A DNA stretch of 64,000 bases from DATEUP01 sp041485285 (GTDB lineage Archaea > Thermoplasmatota > DTKX01 > DATEUP01), in NCBI GenBank assembly GCA_041485285.1, contig JBGPJF010000009.1:1-64000 (forward strand), given 5' to 3'. A program made the translations under genes and the position numbers. Position 1 is the first letter of the stretch; the number at the start of each line of letters is the position of its first letter. Of this stretch, positions 1 through 8,893 are shown one piece after another. The notes under the pieces are model-generated. The model was not told the origin of the DNA. It made no database searches and saw only the letters and a list, made by a program, of their open reading frames with translations.

Positions 1-150
1 GATGAGGACGAGCTGGCCGACGGGGAGCCCCGAGCGCTTGGGGGCGGCGCGGTTGATCGCCTCGACGAGGCCGATCTTTTTGGCGACCTGGAAGAGGGCG
101 TCGACGTTTCCGAATTCGACCGTTGAGGAGCGGGCTTGGCTCAAGTGCAT
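1..150 (-). pseudogene. IS4/IS1634-like transposase, N-terminal part (runs off the left edge)
   Basis: Read on the minus strand from an ATG at 150 (or one at 168), the frame stays open to the window edge. The first 50 residues contain the stretch STVEFGNVDALFQVAKKIG followed by a conserved-looking PVGQLVLI. This resembles the N-terminal region of IS4-superfamily (IS1634-like) transposases, in which a 'veFG-v-aL' motif precedes a helix. Only the first 50 codons are in the window, so I cannot say whether the element is intact. It is labelled pseudogene only because it is partial here. No terminal inverted repeat was identified. The identification rests on a short segment. Confidence 0.4.
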
Positions 151-292
151 CCCGCGCGGAGGGTGCATGGCTCAACGTATCAAAATGTCGAGGGGCGCGA
201 AGTTCGCGGGTTGACGTGATTTCGGAGGCACGGTCGCCTGAGACGGGGATGGGATTCGACAGATCACGTGAGCGCCGCACGAATGGACGAGT

Positions 293-556
293 TCACGAAC
301 GAACTGTCAAGGATGGGTGCGGGCCAGCCGATTCAAAGTCGAACCGCGGCGTCGTTGCGTTCGTTCCCGCGCCGCCCAGGGGGACCCCGTCGAGTGTCCC
401 AACATCGGTTAGGACGCCCCCGTCTGCGTCGGGAAAAAGGGCCTCGAGCGCGATGCTGGATCCCTCCGGCACCCGGATCGCCTGCGCGCCGGAGGGCGGC
501 AAGGCTCGGACAAGTCGCGGGGCGTGCGGCGGGCGGATCACCGCCAGGGAGACGTT
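293..556 (-). pseudogene. fragment of a PKD/Ig-like surface protein
   Basis: An open minus-strand stretch encodes about 88 residues with the rhythm of an extracellular PKD/Ig-like module. It has an aliphatic strand, then PSGAQAIRVPEGSSIALEA, then a D-x-D-G-G turn, 'TLDGVPLGG' and 'FDFESAGPH'. The upstream frame is closed by a TAG just before 556, and no signal peptide or membrane anchor is attached. It therefore looks like a relic rather than a gene. It sits directly between the truncated IS701-type gene and the IS4-like fragment, so IS activity or deletion probably destroyed the parent gene. The call rests on motif resemblance only. Confidence 0.35.
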
Positions 557-616
557 TGCAAGCGTCTAAACCCCCTAGGGGTCGCTTCATCGCACGAGCA
601 CCGTCCAATTCCGGCA

Positions 617-1630
617 TCATCCTCGCTGCTCGCCGTCATGAGCAGGTCGCCACCCGTCGGCCCTAGGACAAGCTCGCCGTAGATCAAGTGAAGCGGCGAA
701 TCCGAACTGACGAACGCGGACGCACGCGAACCGGCCCTTCAGTTTTCCCTTGGTCCCCTCGCTCCACGCGAACGATTTCCAGTCACGCCTGCGAAGCGAA
801 GTCGCCCAATCGCGTGGCGAGCGAGCGCGAACGCCCTCCGGGTATCGGGCGTACCGGGCAGACGGACCGCGTCCGTGAGGAGGAACCGCGACGGGCGTTG
901 CCTCGGGGATCAAGCCCGACGTGTCGGCGGAAACGGCGAGCGCGGACGGCTCGTGGCGGGCGCGCAGCCCCCCGCGGAATTCCCGGCCGTTGCCATGTAT
1001 CTCGTCGGCCGTTACGCAGCGGTGGGGGATGTGCTCCGCGCGGGCCTGGTCGGGTATGTCGAGCGCGAGTTCCAACGTCGTCTTGAACACCACATCGTCG
1101 GGGTTCGCGGCGCGCCGACGCCGCGCGCGATCCTCGATCCAATCCTTGCGAAGGTAGAGCCTTCCGCCCAACGGCCACCGGAGCGCGTTGCGGTTCTTCG
1201 CCTTTCCGGGCACGATGTAAAATCCGGCGACCGCGACCTTGCAATTGCCCACGCGGTCGATGGTTCCCGAATAGTGGCGGCCGACCCCCGGGCTCTTTGA
1301 GCCCTGCTTCGGGAAGCCCGTGTCGTCGAATGCGATGACTGCGTTCCGATCGGTAAGATTCTCTTCATGCAGCGCGCGAGCGTTGATCCGTTGGATCTTA
1401 ACGCCGCTCCACGGCGCGTCCGAGATGTAGTTCTGGAAAACGTTAGGGTCGAGCCCGGCCCTGCGAGAGAGCGGCTCCATGCTTTTTCGCTCCCCAGGAG
1501 AGAGCAGGGCGCGCACATAGGCGCGCCCCGAGGGGGCGTTATTCAGGCCGCGGGACGACCCGTAACCCGCAGACGATTTGGCCAATTCACCTTCAAAGCT
1601 ACGGAAGAGTTTTTCGAATCCACGCGGCAC
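617..1630 (-). pseudogene. IS701-family transposase, 3'-truncated
   Basis: The 337-residue product starts at ATG 1630 and has the DDE transposase signature of the IS701/DDE_5 group. It shows 'AVIAFDDTGFPKQGSKSPGV' followed by 'HYSGTIDRVGNCKVAV', and then a second acidic motif 'VTADEIHGN' that matches the usual V-x-D-x-x-Y-G-x site. The later 'EGTKGKLKGRFACVRV' block is also typical. After that block the frame drifts into an Arg/Pro-rich tail with no family character, and the region carrying the final catalytic Glu is absent. The copy is therefore probably inactive, by frameshift or truncation near 690. I did not find terminal inverted repeats. It lies 460 bases upstream of the next gene. Confidence 0.7.
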
Positions 1631-2090
1631 GCGACGTAAGTTGGCAGAATGCAGAGTACATCCCCAGCAACATCTGGCCAGCGTGCCTCAAAACGTTGTC
1701 GACCCAAGGCACAGAGTAGTTCTAGCCCCCCCCCGGCGGATTCGACACCCTTTTTCGGATTCGAAACTTGCGATGTGGTGCGCCCAGTGGTGGACAATCG
1801 GTAGAAGGAGGAGGGTTCATCCGTCCTCACAATCACCCCTTACCGTTTGTTATCCTGGTACCTGCGACAGCGGCAAGAAACAGTGGGGAGCCTTCTCAAG
1901 GAATCACTTCGCAGGAGCCGTGTCGGCGGAATTCGTGCCCAAGCCAAACACGCACATATTATAACGGACGAACAGAATGGAATGCCGCGTGCGAGTGCCG
2001 TGCAATCAGCATTAGGCCCAACCAAGAGGAACGCGTCAATCCCGTAACTGGTGGCGCGTCCTATCGGCCGAACGGACATCGATCGGGAGC
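1631..2090. other. non-coding gap
   Basis: About 460 bases lie between the IS701 relic and the next gene. I see no reading frame with domain character, no tRNA-like fold and no obvious repeat. The sequence around 1840-1960 has mixed composition and could hold IS termini or decayed sequence. Confidence 0.5.
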
Positions 2091-2726
2091 ATGGTGTGGA
2101 TGAAGGCCAAGGCTGGAATTGCAAAGAAGAAGCCTCTATTTGCCCTGGTGGCTGTAGTGGTGGCGCTTGCATTTGTCTTGTCGTTCTCGATTTTCTTTTC
2201 GCCGCAAGTGCCTTTTGTGCGATACAACGTTGAGATTCATCAAGACGTTGCGAATTCGGTGGTCGTGCTTTTACTTCCGATCCCCATAAACCCAGACGGG
2301 TCACTTGCCAGCGTAATGCGCACGGCACCAAACATTGGCGGCCAGGTTGACTCATTCCAGGTCGTAGAGACTGCGAGAGGCCTCGGCCTACGCGTTCTGG
2401 CACGAGGATCCGTAACGTTGAACTGGGTCTCGAAGGAACAGCTCAGCGATGGTTGGCCCCTTCCGATCAACGAGCACTTCCCTGGAGGGAATGCGGACCT
2501 TAGCATGTGGACATCTTCGAAACTGGCGCCGTCTGAGAGGACGATTGGAACCGTGGACCTTTCTATCGAGCAGCTGGATCAGGGCGCGCGTTTGGAGGTT
2601 GTCCTGACGCTCGTGTTGTCGCATGGCACGTGCGATTCCGTGATACACCAGATGGTTGGGGACGCCCTCAATGAACTGAGGTGGTATTCGAGATCACTAG
2701 GCTCATTTCGTGAAGGTTGTCTATGA
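2091..2726 (+). CDS. membrane-anchored hypothetical protein, convergent with the RHS gene
   Basis: The 211-residue product has a short basic N-terminus (KAKAGIAKKK) followed by one strong hydrophobic segment at about residues 15-36, and then a mostly beta-type soluble region. This fits a signal-anchor or secreted protein. A second in-frame ATG lies three codons downstream (2100). I do not recognise the soluble domain; it ends with a Cys-containing stretch (HGTCDSVIHQ). Its TGA (2724-2726) is immediately followed by the complementary stop of the minus-strand RHS gene at 2727, so the two genes are tail to tail with no spacer. An immunity or partner role for the RHS protein is conceivable, but there is no direct sequence support. 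Confidence 0.65.
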   Translation: MVWMKAKAGIAKKKPLFALVAVVVALAFVLSFSIFFSPQVPFVRYNVEIHQDVANSVVVLLLPIPINPDGSLASVMRTAPNIGGQVDSFQVVETARGLGLRVLARGSVTLNWVSKEQLSDGWPLPINEHFPGGNADLSMWTSSKLAPSERTIGTVDLSIEQLDQGARLEVVLTLVLSHGTCDSVIHQMVGDALNELRWYSRSLGSFREGCL

Positions 2727-5700
2727 CTAACGCGTCGGTCTGGAACACCTATAAAGACTTGGCATACCGTAATCCTCATAATACCACCCATAATAGCCGA
2801 TACAAAAATTCTCGCAACTCACCGCGCGTTTGACTCCATTGCAGGAGACACTGAAATCGGACCCTCGATTTGCCCCATCGCAAGTCGCCTCGATGTCCCT
2901 GGCATTGTCGGCTTGTCTTGCTTTCGGGTCGGGATGGGTCCTGATAACAAAAATGTCCGAGAAGAGGGTCCAGAATTCCCAATCTTTGGCCGTCTGGCAA
3001 GCCGATGACTTGGTTACAAAACCTCCACAATAGCGGACCGCCAAACATCCCCACATGCAGTGACGAAACTTGTCTCCAATTTTACTGGTGTCCGGATACA
3101 ATCGTTCTATTTCCTTCTTGACGTCTGCTCCACAATCGCCCCCTGGATTCGAAAATCCCATGAACGCCGGCGTCTTTACAACCACGTTAATTTCACTCTT
3201 GTTCGGACTCTTACACCACTCGTCGGTGCACTTGCCGCCCATCGTTATCGGAATTGTAACCCATACGGGGCCGGGGTCGCTCCCGCTTCGGCTGCCCGCA
3301 TTGTCATCCATCCGCCGCAGGCCCGATGGGTCGACCCTCATCACCGGGTTTGCTCCTACGTACGCGTACAAATTCGGCCCCCCCTGAAGCCCAATGGGAT
3401 CCTGGCCGAAGAACCTCCCCGTACCCGTGTCGTAGTACCTTGCCCGGTAGTCGAAGAGCCCTGACACCGTGTCGAGTTCCCTGGCGGTGAACCGGTACGG
3501 GTTGATCGCGCCTTCCGTCGTTTCGCGCGCTCCCCCGAACGCCTTGTATCGGTATTTTGCGTTTTCGATCTGCGTGGTAGTCATCATCCGCGTGACGGAT
3601 CCGAGCGCATCGAAGGTGTAGTGGTAGGTCGTTCCGCTCCCTTCGAGCATCCGCGCCAGCGGCTGGTCCAGCCCCGGACCGTGGACGTAACGAACGACCA
3701 TCGTGCCCGCGTCACTGTACTCCGCAATGAGGTCGTCGTACCCGCCCGTGCCTTTGAAGTCATACCCGTACCATGTCTTCGGCCCCAAACCTTGCCGCCA
3801 CGAGATCCGCTGTCCTTCCGTCGTGTACTCGTACGACACCGCCGTCCCGTTCGGTAGCGTCACCTTTGTCAGGTGGTTCTCCGCGTCCCACTCATACAGC
3901 GTCCATGGCGGGGTTGCGCCGACTTGGATAAGATTGCCGTTCAAATCGTAGCTGTACGACGTTGAACCCCTTGCCGTCATCCGGTTTTCAGCGTCGTAGG
4001 AGTAGTCGATCTGCGGAGCGCTCCCGGTTTTTTGGGAGAGGCGGTTTCCTACTCCGTCGTACGTGTACGTTGTCTTTGTCGACGGGTTGTTCGCTTCGTC
4101 TTGCTCCGTGAGCAAGCGATACCTCTTATTGTAGCTGTATTCCGTCTTTTGGTTCCGGTTGTCCGTGAAACTCAGCCGATTGCCTTGCAGGTCGTAGGCG
4201 TACGCCGCCGAGTCGATCACCAAATGGGACGACGTATTCGTGTAATAGGCAGTTATCCAGTTGGCCCCATTGTACTGGTATTCCGTCGTCATGCCCGACG
4301 GGTACCCGATCTGGACGAGCCTCGAGGCCGCGTCATACGTGAAGGTCCAGGGAGAATCTGTTTCGTACTTCTCCGAGATAACGCGATTCAAGGCATCATA
4401 CGTGTAGTTCAGCCACTTGCCGTCATCGTACTGCATGCTCAGGCGGTTGCCGGCGGCATCGTAGGAATAGTTGACGGTCTTCTGGAATGTCGCGTAGTTG
4501 AACCTGATGCTCACGACCCGGCCGAGCGCGTCGTACGTGTCGTTGCGTGAAAAGCCGTAGCCGCTCGCGTCTATCCGGTTGCCCTCGGCGTCGTACCTGA
4601 ATAAAAGTTGTACGGCGTCGGGCAGATCCACCTGGATCAACCGGTTGTTCTGGTCGTAGGTGTAGTTCGTGAATTGATCCTTCGCGTCCTGCCGGGTGAT
4701 CAGCCGATCGTGCGCATCGTAGGTGTAGTTCGTGTTGTAGCCGAGCGGCGACTGCTCCTGCGTGAGTCGGTTGAGGGAGTCGTATGTGCGGTTGGTAACG
4801 TGACCGCTCGCGTCCGTGACATTCAAAACTTTGCCTACCGCGTCATACGTGAGGTTGGACGTATTGCTCATCGCATCAATCGTTTGTGTCAGCCGGTCGA
4901 GCTGGTCGAATGAAGAATTCGTGAAATTGCCGCCTTGATCCTGAAAACTCGAAACCCTCGAGTCCTTCGAGTAGGACTCGTTCGTCGCAAGCCCCAAGGA
5001 GTTCGTGGTAATCGTTCTGCGGTTAAGCGCGTCGTACCCGAACGTCGTGGAGAAATCGTTCGAATCCGTGAGATTCGCCAGATTACCGTTCTGATCGTAA
5101 CTCCTATTTGTGGAATTGCCGTAAGGATCCGTCGTCGTGACCAGATGGCCCAAGGCATCGTACGTGTAGCTCCACTTGTACCCCCGCGCGTTCGTCAGAT
5201 TAACCCCGTGGTTGTCCGCGTCGTGTCCGTAGAGCGCATAGTTCCCAAGCGGATCTGTTACGTTCACCAGCCGATGCTTCGCGTCGTAGCCATAGGTCCA
5301 TGTGTATCCGCGGCGATCCGTCTTGTTGTGCATCGTCCCATCCGCGTTGTAGGCGTACTTCGTCTCGTTGCCTCCAGGATCTGTGACCTTCGTCACCCGG
5401 TTCCAACCGTCGTAGGTGTAAGAAGTCTGGTGACCGAGTCGATCCGTGACCGCGACCACGTTGCCAACAAGGTCGTAGTCATTCGTGGACATCTCGCCAA
5501 GGGCGTTCGTCATGTTCGCAACCTTTCCGTTCGTGACGTTCTGTGAACTGTTAGCGTATTGCCCGCGCGCGTCCCGTACGCTCACTATGCCGCCGCGCGC
5601 ATCGTAGGTATAGAAGGTGGAGTTGAGCAGCGGGTCGGTCGCGTTCACGAGTCGGTCGAGCGCATCGTACGTGTAATTCCACAAGTAACCGAGCGGCGTT

Positions 5701-6362
5701 GTCATGTTAACCATCCGGCCGACGAAATCGCGTCCATAGAACGTTATGTTCGCGGTCGCGTCCGTCATGTTTAGCGCGTATCCGTGGCTGTCGTAGGACC
5801 AGCTCGTGATGTTTCCGCGGAAGTCGCGGAAGTAGGTCTGGAACCCGTAGCTGTCGTAGTGGCGTTCGGTGTAATTGGTGTACGGGTCGGTCGTCCGGTT
5901 TAGGTTGCCGTTGGCGTCGTACGTGAACTCCCATTTGTTGCCGCGGTAGTCAGTGCTGTTTGCGAGCAACGAGATGTAGGTTGTGCCGTCGTCGGTGGTT
6001 GTCCAATTGAACCGCTGGCGGTTGGAGAGCGGATCTGTGAGGTTGAGGAGGTTTCGACGGGAGTCCCAGGTCATTTGCCAGGCGTGGCCGCCCGCGTCGG
6101 CGTAGGATAGGGGGTTGTTGTTGATAATCGAATTGACCGTCATTTCGAGCAATCCCGCGTGGGGGTTGTTTTGGTTCGCATTGCCGAGGTCTTCGACCCC
6201 GATGTAAAACTCGTCGTTGGCAAATTCGTCTTCCAAAGTCGCAACGCCCGATGCCGTGATCCACGAACTGCTGCACGCCACGCGGTTCGCCCGGTCCGGC
6301 GCGCAACTCAGGGCGAAGCCCTGGTACGTGGTGGTGGCTGGGGCCGACTGCGCAATCGCCAC
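2727..6362 (-). CDS. RHS/YD-repeat protein with a Cys-rich C-terminal domain
   Basis: The 1211-residue product consists mainly of tandem YD repeats (patterns such as 'YTYDALDRLVNATDP') from about residue 110 to 950. The RHS core motif 'RYYDTGTGRFFGQDPIGL' follows near residue 985, and then comes a variable C-terminal domain of roughly 190 residues. RHS repeats form a hollow beta shell that usually encloses a C-terminal toxin. The C-terminal domain here contains 'DKFRHCMWGCLAVRYCG' and many cysteines, resembling the R-H-C domain of other RHS tips; its activity is unknown to me. Asn-x-Ser/Thr sequons occur in many repeats, implying surface exposure and glycosylation. The start is GTG, an in-frame TAA lies seven codons upstream, and no signal peptide is present, so the 5' end looks cut. 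Confidence 0.85.
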   Translation of the reverse strand: MAIAQSAPATTTYQGFALSCAPDRANRVACSSSWITASGVATLEDEFANDEFYIGVEDLGNANQNNPHAGLLEMTVNSIINNNPLSYADAGGHAWQMTWDSRRNLLNLTDPLSNRQRFNWTTTDDGTTYISLLANSTDYRGNKWEFTYDANGNLNRTTDPYTNYTERHYDSYGFQTYFRDFRGNITSWSYDSHGYALNMTDATANITFYGRDFVGRMVNMTTPLGYLWNYTYDALDRLVNATDPLLNSTFYTYDARGGIVSVRDARGQYANSSQNVTNGKVANMTNALGEMSTNDYDLVGNVVAVTDRLGHQTSYTYDGWNRVTKVTDPGGNETKYAYNADGTMHNKTDRRGYTWTYGYDAKHRLVNVTDPLGNYALYGHDADNHGVNLTNARGYKWSYTYDALGHLVTTTDPYGNSTNRSYDQNGNLANLTDSNDFSTTFGYDALNRRTITTNSLGLATNESYSKDSRVSSFQDQGGNFTNSSFDQLDRLTQTIDAMSNTSNLTYDAVGKVLNVTDASGHVTNRTYDSLNRLTQEQSPLGYNTNYTYDAHDRLITRQDAKDQFTNYTYDQNNRLIQVDLPDAVQLLFRYDAEGNRIDASGYGFSRNDTYDALGRVVSIRFNYATFQKTVNYSYDAAGNRLSMQYDDGKWLNYTYDALNRVISEKYETDSPWTFTYDAASRLVQIGYPSGMTTEYQYNGANWITAYYTNTSSHLVIDSAAYAYDLQGNRLSFTDNRNQKTEYSYNKRYRLLTEQDEANNPSTKTTYTYDGVGNRLSQKTGSAPQIDYSYDAENRMTARGSTSYSYDLNGNLIQVGATPPWTLYEWDAENHLTKVTLPNGTAVSYEYTTEGQRISWRQGLGPKTWYGYDFKGTGGYDDLIAEYSDAGTMVVRYVHGPGLDQPLARMLEGSGTTYHYTFDALGSVTRMMTTTQIENAKYRYKAFGGARETTEGAINPYRFTARELDTVSGLFDYRARYYDTGTGRFFGQDPIGLQGGPNLYAYVGANPVMRVDPSGLRRMDDNAGSRSGSDPGPVWVTIPITMGGKCTDEWCKSPNKSEINVVVKTPAFMGFSNPGGDCGADVKKEIERLYPDTSKIGDKFRHCMWGCLAVRYCGGFVTKSSACQTAKDWEFWTLFSDIFVIRTHPDPKARQADNARDIEATCDGANRGSDFSVSCNGVKRAVSCENFCIGYYGWYYEDYGMPSLYRCSRPTR

Positions 6363-6755
6363 GGCGCCCGTGTCGACCCAGCTTAGCCGGAGCTCGCCGG
6401 TGCCTCAACCAGGTCGCGGTCCCTCACCACCATGATTCTCACCGCCGAGCCTCGATCTTTGCCGAGGGGGCAAAGACTCAGGGCTGACTTCCGCGTTTCA
6501 CACAAGGAGAAGGAGCCAATTCTGCCGGTCAGCGGGAACTCATCCGAAGGTCGGCCCCAGCGTCTTCAATCCGCCCTCGCCGGCATCCTGGATGTGCCTC
6601 GGGCCCCGAATTATCCCTATCGGAATGCTTGCCGGCTGCAAGCACGGGCGACCCCTTGCCCTCCGCGCGCTGGCCTCGCACCACAATTGCTTCTTCCCGT
6701 TCGGGGAATGATTCTCTTATACTTGGATCGGAAGTGTTTGCGAACGGTAAGCACC
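6363..6755. other. divergent intergenic region between RHS and propeller genes
   Basis: About 390 bases separate the start of the RHS gene from the ATG of the propeller gene. The plus frame stays open from 6432, but its translation there (PILPVSGNSSEGRPQ and similar) has no domain character and precedes a clear signal peptide, so I treat it as leader sequence. A TATA-like box for the rightward gene lies at 6716-6724. Part of the missing RHS 5' region may have been lost here. Confidence 0.5.
6716..6724 (+). promoter_or_regulatory. TATA-like box for the 6756 gene
   Basis: CTTATACTT is centred 36 bases before the ATG at 6756. No Shine-Dalgarno sequence precedes that ATG, which fits a short-leader archaeal transcript. 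The same spacing recurs at several other genes in the window. Confidence 0.5.
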
Positions 6756-8756
6756 ATGAAGTACGCTCGCTCAATCGCTGCAATTGCTGTGTGCGTCGCA
6801 TTCGTCTTTTCCCCCCTTGCAAGTGCCGCGTTCCAAAATTTCTTCCAATTCCAAGCGGATCAGGACCACATGGGTGGTCTCTACACGCTGAACGGAGCTG
6901 TCGTTGCAACCAAAGGCGGCAACCGGTGCGGGATCAATTGCGAGGCGTACGGCTCGCCCGTCGCCTGGAATGAGGAGTTGCCGAACCAGGGCGGCAAAAT
7001 GCAATTCATCGTGTGGGGGCAGAGCGCCTGCGAGGCTGCCTTCGACCAGGCGAACAATGGCCGAATCGAGTTGAATTATGGAAAATTCGCCACCGCTGAC
7101 TCGCCGTGGAACGCAATGGTCTTCGGCTGGGCAAATCGGGAGATCTGGGGAGCAGCACAGGATGACATTACGAGCACGCCCGCGGTCTTCGCGCTGGATG
7201 ACCAACGGGTCGACACCACCCGTATCGTGACGCTTTCCGAGGGGGGCGCATTGCGCATTGACAGACTCAAGATGGTCGGCGGCGCGCCGCAGCACGACGC
7301 CCTCAACCAGTACACCGACCTCAACATGTTCGGCGTGCTCCACACCACCTCGTATCCCGTCATATCCCCCGTCATTTACAGGGACCCCTACTGGGGGGAC
7401 GGCCCCGACAATGACGTACCGGCCATGCCGGACGATTACGCCTTCGTCCCGCAGGATCATCTCAACGTGGGGGGCAAGCACGTTCTGTCAGTGCGCAGCT
7501 ACGACCTTCACGAAACGGTGCTAAATCAGGTTCCACGCTACGGGACCCAAGCCCTGGTTGACCGCCACTTTACGATGTCGACGCCGGCCATTGTAACGCA
7601 TGCGTTCGGCTGGCAAATCCAGCCGGGCTCCCCCGACCCGGGCATTACCCCGCACCCGTGGAAGCCGAATCCCAACAACCCCTTCGGGGCCCCGGTGTTT
7701 GATGGACCTTCTTGGGTCAACCCCGTGCCCCAGTGGCCCCCGGCTGTCGGGTTTGTCCTCGTCCCGGCGACCGTGAATGTCTATATGCTCCTCGTCACGG
7801 TCGACGACTCCACTAACCCACCTACCCCAATGCTAACGGCCTTCGACATTGATACGAACCACTTGATCAACGGAAACACTGAGTACCCGATGAAGTGGGA
7901 CGTGCCGATCCAGGCCGTTTCCAACAGCGCCGTCGCCGCTTCGGATAACGCCGTCTTCTGGCACCCCCCCGCGGGCGGTTTGGGTGGGTATTGGGCCGTC
8001 GACCCGATCGCGAGCCTCGGCCTCGAGGATGGCAACCTGGCGATCGTCTCCAACATCATGACGGCCACCCCGCACATTGATTACGTCGCCCTAGACGTAA
8101 ACACGCCCTCGGCGATTCGGTCGACGCCCTCGTTTGCGGACGGCCACATCATTGCGCCGTGGTCCGACCAAACGAAAGTAGGTAACCCAGCCATCCCGGT
8201 CAACACATTGAAGATTGACATCGTCGACCTCGGTGCGGCGGTGCAAACCCCGGCCAAGAAATTCGCGACTCTGACTTTCCAAGGCACGAACAACAAGGTG
8301 TACCAACTTGACCGCGACGGGGTGACAGTCGTGAACGGCGTGATCATTCACCGTGGCCGTGACCTTGTTACCGCATCGGGCCTTTACGACAATTCTGGAG
8401 AAAACGGTCAACGGCACTATTACATCGGCGTGCGCGACCAGGACAACAACGGCCCCCATGTTGGGTTGCTGTGGATAGACTGGGCTTGGCTCAAAACCGG
8501 CGTCCCGGGGCAGAAGGGCTTCACTTTGGCGCAGTCCTTCTCCGCGATACACGTGAATGGCGAAGGGCTCACCGATTGGCTGTTGTACTCCTCCCCCGCG
8601 CTGGTGAGCGAGAACGAAGCGAATAGCAAGAACTACGTGGTGCTGGGCGCGTACATGCCCGAGCAGCAGGTCGATTGGACCGATCCCCAACCCCCCCACA
8701 CCGTATATCATTTCGCCTGGACAAAGGAAGGCGAGCTATTCACATTCAATTCCTAG
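6756..8756 (+). CDS. secreted beta-propeller-like (PQQ/WD-type) protein
   Basis: The ATG at 6756 is chosen because it begins a textbook signal peptide (MKYARSIAAIAVCVAFVFSP, then LASA as cleavage region) and has a TATA-like box 36 bases upstream; upstream codons lack domain character. The mature part of the 666-residue product has repeated blade-like segments ('GGLYTLNGAVVATKGG', 'VFALDDQRVDTTRIVTL', 'KVYQLDRDGVTVVNG') typical of outer-surface propellers. The stretch 'YYIGVRDQDNNGPHVGLLWI' near residue 555 closely resembles 'FYIGVEDLGNANQNNPHAGL' at the N-terminus of the divergent RHS gene. No membrane anchor is visible at the C-terminus, so it is probably released or attached by another route. 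The ligand is unknown. Confidence 0.75.
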   Translation: MKYARSIAAIAVCVAFVFSPLASAAFQNFFQFQADQDHMGGLYTLNGAVVATKGGNRCGINCEAYGSPVAWNEELPNQGGKMQFIVWGQSACEAAFDQANNGRIELNYGKFATADSPWNAMVFGWANREIWGAAQDDITSTPAVFALDDQRVDTTRIVTLSEGGALRIDRLKMVGGAPQHDALNQYTDLNMFGVLHTTSYPVISPVIYRDPYWGDGPDNDVPAMPDDYAFVPQDHLNVGGKHVLSVRSYDLHETVLNQVPRYGTQALVDRHFTMSTPAIVTHAFGWQIQPGSPDPGITPHPWKPNPNNPFGAPVFDGPSWVNPVPQWPPAVGFVLVPATVNVYMLLVTVDDSTNPPTPMLTAFDIDTNHLINGNTEYPMKWDVPIQAVSNSAVAASDNAVFWHPPAGGLGGYWAVDPIASLGLEDGNLAIVSNIMTATPHIDYVALDVNTPSAIRSTPSFADGHIIAPWSDQTKVGNPAIPVNTLKIDIVDLGAAVQTPAKKFATLTFQGTNNKVYQLDRDGVTVVNGVIIHRGRDLVTASGLYDNSGENGQRHYYIGVRDQDNNGPHVGLLWIDWAWLKTGVPGQKGFTLAQSFSAIHVNGEGLTDWLLYSSPALVSENEANSKNYVVLGAYMPEQQVDWTDPQPPHTVYHFAWTKEGELFTFNS

Positions 8757-8893
8757 GCCCGCGCTTCTCGGGCCCGCGCGCCGCCGTTGGCCTCCTTTGG
8801 AGTGGGCACTTCCGCGTCGGTGCGGCCCTCCGACTGGCTGCGGGACACGATGGGGTGTAGACCACGCGCGGGTCGCTCGGCTTCGGTTCTCTG

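Noticed and set aside
6432..6755. N-terminal extension of the propeller protein
   Set aside because: The signal peptide begins at ATG 6756 and the preceding codons lack domain character.
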